This document shows, piece after piece, positions 40,527 through 41,856 of a DNA stretch of 41,856 nt. A model generated the notes under the pieces. The model searched no databases. It worked only from the letters and a program-made list of their open reading frames with translations, and was not told the origin of the DNA. The stretch is from assembly GCA_002431805.1 (NCBI GenBank), contig DJEE01000042.1, positions 1-41,856 on the forward strand. Reading direction: 5' to 3'. Made by a program: the position numbers and the translations under genes. Within the stretch, counting starts at the first letter, position 1, and the number at the start of each line of letters is the position of its first letter. Source of the stretch: Eggerthellaceae bacterium UBA5906 (GTDB lineage Bacteria > Actinomycetota > Coriobacteriia > Coriobacteriales > Eggerthellaceae).

Positions 40527-41642
40527 CTACTGCCCGAAGAATGTTCCCGAGATAAGGCGCTGCACGTCTTGGTTGACCATGACCAGGAAAAACACCAGGA
40601 ACAAGGCCATGCCTGCCATACTCATAGCGTTCATGGCGCGCATGGACACAACTTTCTTCGACAGCTTCTGGAACACCTCGATGACGAAGCGGCCACCATC
40701 AAGCGGCGGAATGGGAAGCAGGTTCATGATGCCCAGCGACACCGAAATCATGGCCATGAACTCCATAAACGGTGCCAGGCCGGCATCGGCGAACTGCTTG
40801 GACATAACCGCAATGCCCACCACCGATGAGGAATCGGACACAGTTTGCGCCGCCGTTGCCGGATTGAACAGACCCGCTACCGCCTGCACCACCATGCCAA
40901 TGTACGTGAAGCCCGCCACAATGGCGCGACCCGGGTCCACCGTCATGTGCGTGACCTCGCCCGATTGCAGCTGCACGTCAAAGCCGATAATGCTGAACAG
41001 CACCACGAACACCACAATGGCGAACAGCAGGTTCACCGCAATGCCGGCCAGCAAAATAACCGTGCGCTTCCAAAACGGCAGGCTGCGATACTGCTGCTTG
41101 TATTCGCTTTCGAACAGCGCATGAGCATCCTCCACGGGGCGCGCCTGGCCTTCGGCGTACCGCGGCGGCTCGGGTTTGCCCGCTTCGGCGGCAGCGCGAA
41201 TTTCCTTCTTGGAAGGGATCACTTCCATGGCGCGATATGTGTTGTACTCGTCTTTCTTCGTGGGGCCCGTGCAGCTTCCCCACTCAACCAGCTCGTCAAG
41301 CGCTTCAAGCGCTTCGTCATCGGTGATGTTGCAATCGCGCGCGATGTCTTCCATGTTCGCCGTTCCGCGGCGATACAGCGCCGCCAGCACCGGCTTTAGG
41401 TGCGGGCTCATCTCGCCTGGTTCCATGCCGCACACGCGCGCATAGCCGCCCAGCAAAATAGGTGTGACGCCGAACTTCGTGCCCCACTTCTTAAAGCCGA
41501 TGTTCGGGCCGGGCATGCCCAGCATGAATTCGGTAACGCGCACGCCAAACGCGCGCGACGCCAGGTAATGACCGCCTTCGTGAATAACCACCAAAATGCC
41601 CAGCACAATGGTGCAGTACAAAATCATGAGGATAACGTCCAC
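40527..41642 (-). CDS. Site-2 protease (M50) lacking PDZ, with winged-helix-like insert
   Basis: 371-aa intramembrane zinc metalloprotease related to RseP/SpoIVFB. TM1 carries HEGGH (21-25); after LLGGYARVCG an insert of about 110 residues (80-190) begins with a winged-helix-like unit (LKPVLAALYRRGTANMEDIARDCNI, then TDDEALEALDELVEW, about 81-140) and continues with a charged linker; TM2 is 195-220; TM3 about 290-310 with the second motif NLLPIPPLDGG (307-317, Asp315 as third ligand); TM4 338-356. The PDZ domain normally found after TM2 is missing: only about 20 polar residues follow TM2. The start is GTG 41642 with AAGGAG 8 nt upstream. It precedes ispG, the usual dxr-rseP-ispG order, and dxr would lie just beyond the window (inferred). 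Confidence 0.88.
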   Translation of the reverse strand: MDVILMILYCTIVLGILVVIHEGGHYLASRAFGVRVTEFMLGMPGPNIGFKKWGTKFGVTPILLGGYARVCGMEPGEMSPHLKPVLAALYRRGTANMEDIARDCNITDDEALEALDELVEWGSCTGPTKKDEYNTYRAMEVIPSKKEIRAAAEAGKPEPPRYAEGQARPVEDAHALFESEYKQQYRSLPFWKRTVILLAGIAVNLLFAIVVFVVLFSIIGFDVQLQSGEVTHMTVDPGRAIVAGFTYIGMVVQAVAGLFNPATAAQTVSDSSSVVGIAVMSKQFADAGLAPFMEFMAMISVSLGIMNLLPIPPLDGGRFVIEVFQKLSKKVVSMRAMNAMSMAGMALFLVFFLVMVNQDVQRLISGTFFGQ

Positions 41643-41697
41643 CGATACAGCTCCTTGCTATGCGAGACAGACAAGCACATACACGTGAATCCGTCCC

Positions 41698-41703
41698 ATT
41701 ATA
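41698..41703 (-). promoter_or_regulatory. -10 TATAAT upstream of protease gene
   Basis: Minus-strand TATAAT at 41698-41703, about 55 nt before the GTG start. It overlaps the T-run of the upstream gene's terminator and has no good -35, so it may be a chance match in that T-run. Confidence 0.3.
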
Positions 41704-41737
41704 AAAAGAGGTTCCGCCCCGTTACCGAAGCGGAACC
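41703..41737 (-). terminator. Terminator of the gene upstream of the protease
   Basis: Stem GGTTCCGC/GCGGAACC (41710-41717 with 41730-41737), followed on the minus strand by TCTTTTTA. It would end transcription from the gene beyond the right edge, likely the isoprenoid gene dxr by analogy with other genomes. Confidence 0.7.
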
Positions 41738-41777
41738 AGAACTACACGAGGTACAAAGCGTGAACGAAGGGGTTATC

Positions 41778-41856
41778 GTGAACACGGGGACGGAGGGGAG
41801 TGTTCACGATTATCTTTTCGTTTCCCAAAACGTTTGCGTGAACACCCGCTCCGTCC
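41778..41856. repeat. REP-like palindromic element B, truncated by window end
   Basis: Related to the element at 32991-33078. The left arm (from 41778) begins GTGAACACGGGGACGGAG; the right arm (from about 41837) is its approximate complement and runs off the window. The loop has CTTTTCGTTTCCCAAAA, sharing TCGTTTCCCA with element A. It lies in the intergenic region upstream of the protease gene. Confidence 0.65.

Noticed and set aside
41698..41737. TATAAT plus hairpin as an anti-terminated leader of the protease gene
   Set aside because: The hairpin with T5 is explained more simply as the terminator of the upstream gene.
1..41856. tRNA, rRNA, CRISPR array or IS element
   Set aside because: I looked for tRNA-like arms, regularly spaced repeats and transposase motifs and found none that hold up.

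Overview
The window is 41.9 kb of GC-rich (roughly 57% by eye) chromosome with dense, mostly single-strand housekeeping genes. It suggests an actinobacterium of class Coriobacteriia, probably an Eggerthellaceae-like gut or oral anaerobe. The grounds are an actinobacterial-style arginine cluster, a pheST operon under a T-box leader, a methionine aminopeptidase with an SEC-C zinc motif, a Tat-exported lipoprotein-type ABC binding protein, apparently leaderless promoters and REP-like intergenic palindromes. The taxon is inferred from gene content; there is no rRNA or tRNA gene in the window. No phage, IS element or CRISPR array was seen.

Layout. 0.1-4.0 kb (minus): a long two-domain U32 protein followed by tyrS. 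4.0-9.3 kb: two paralogous class A penicillin-binding proteins face each other across a small lipoprotein; the first ends in a PASTA domain, the second in a Gly/Thr/Ser tail. 9.3-19.7 kb (minus): arginine biosynthesis. A PglF/CapD-type nucleotide-sugar dehydratase overlaps argC, followed by argJ, argB and argD; then argR; then argG-argH. argF is absent. 19.7-21.7 kb (plus): a GCS2-type glutamate-cysteine ligase and a SlyD-like FKBP isomerase. 21.7-22.8 kb (minus): two overlapping genes of unknown function behind an extended -10 promoter that carries a near-consensus LexA (SOS) box. 23-28.2 kb (minus): map, then a T-box-controlled pheS-pheT operon with a 100-bp structured spacer between the two subunits. 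28.3-31.7 kb (plus): a FecCD-type iron-complex or cobalamin ABC importer (permease, ATPase, Tat lipoprotein) behind an AT-rich palindromic operator. 31.7-33 kb (plus): a GNAT acetyltransferase and a zinc-ribbon membrane protein. 33-36.2 kb (minus): phasin-like protein plus UbiB-family kinase, and an EamA exporter divergent from a LysR regulator (plus, 36.5-37.4 kb). 37.5-41.6 kb (minus): ispG-proS, preceded by an unusual site-2 protease with no PDZ domain and a winged-helix-like insert.

Functionally the window combines translation (tyrS, pheST, proS, map, U32, FKBP), cell-wall synthesis (two PBPs, sugar dehydratase), arginine and isoprenoid synthesis, and metal-complex uptake. The least understood parts are the LexA-box gene pair, the PDZ-less protease, the leader of the EamA gene (7-codon reading frame overlapping a hairpin) and the two REP-like elements at 32991-33078 and 41778-41856.
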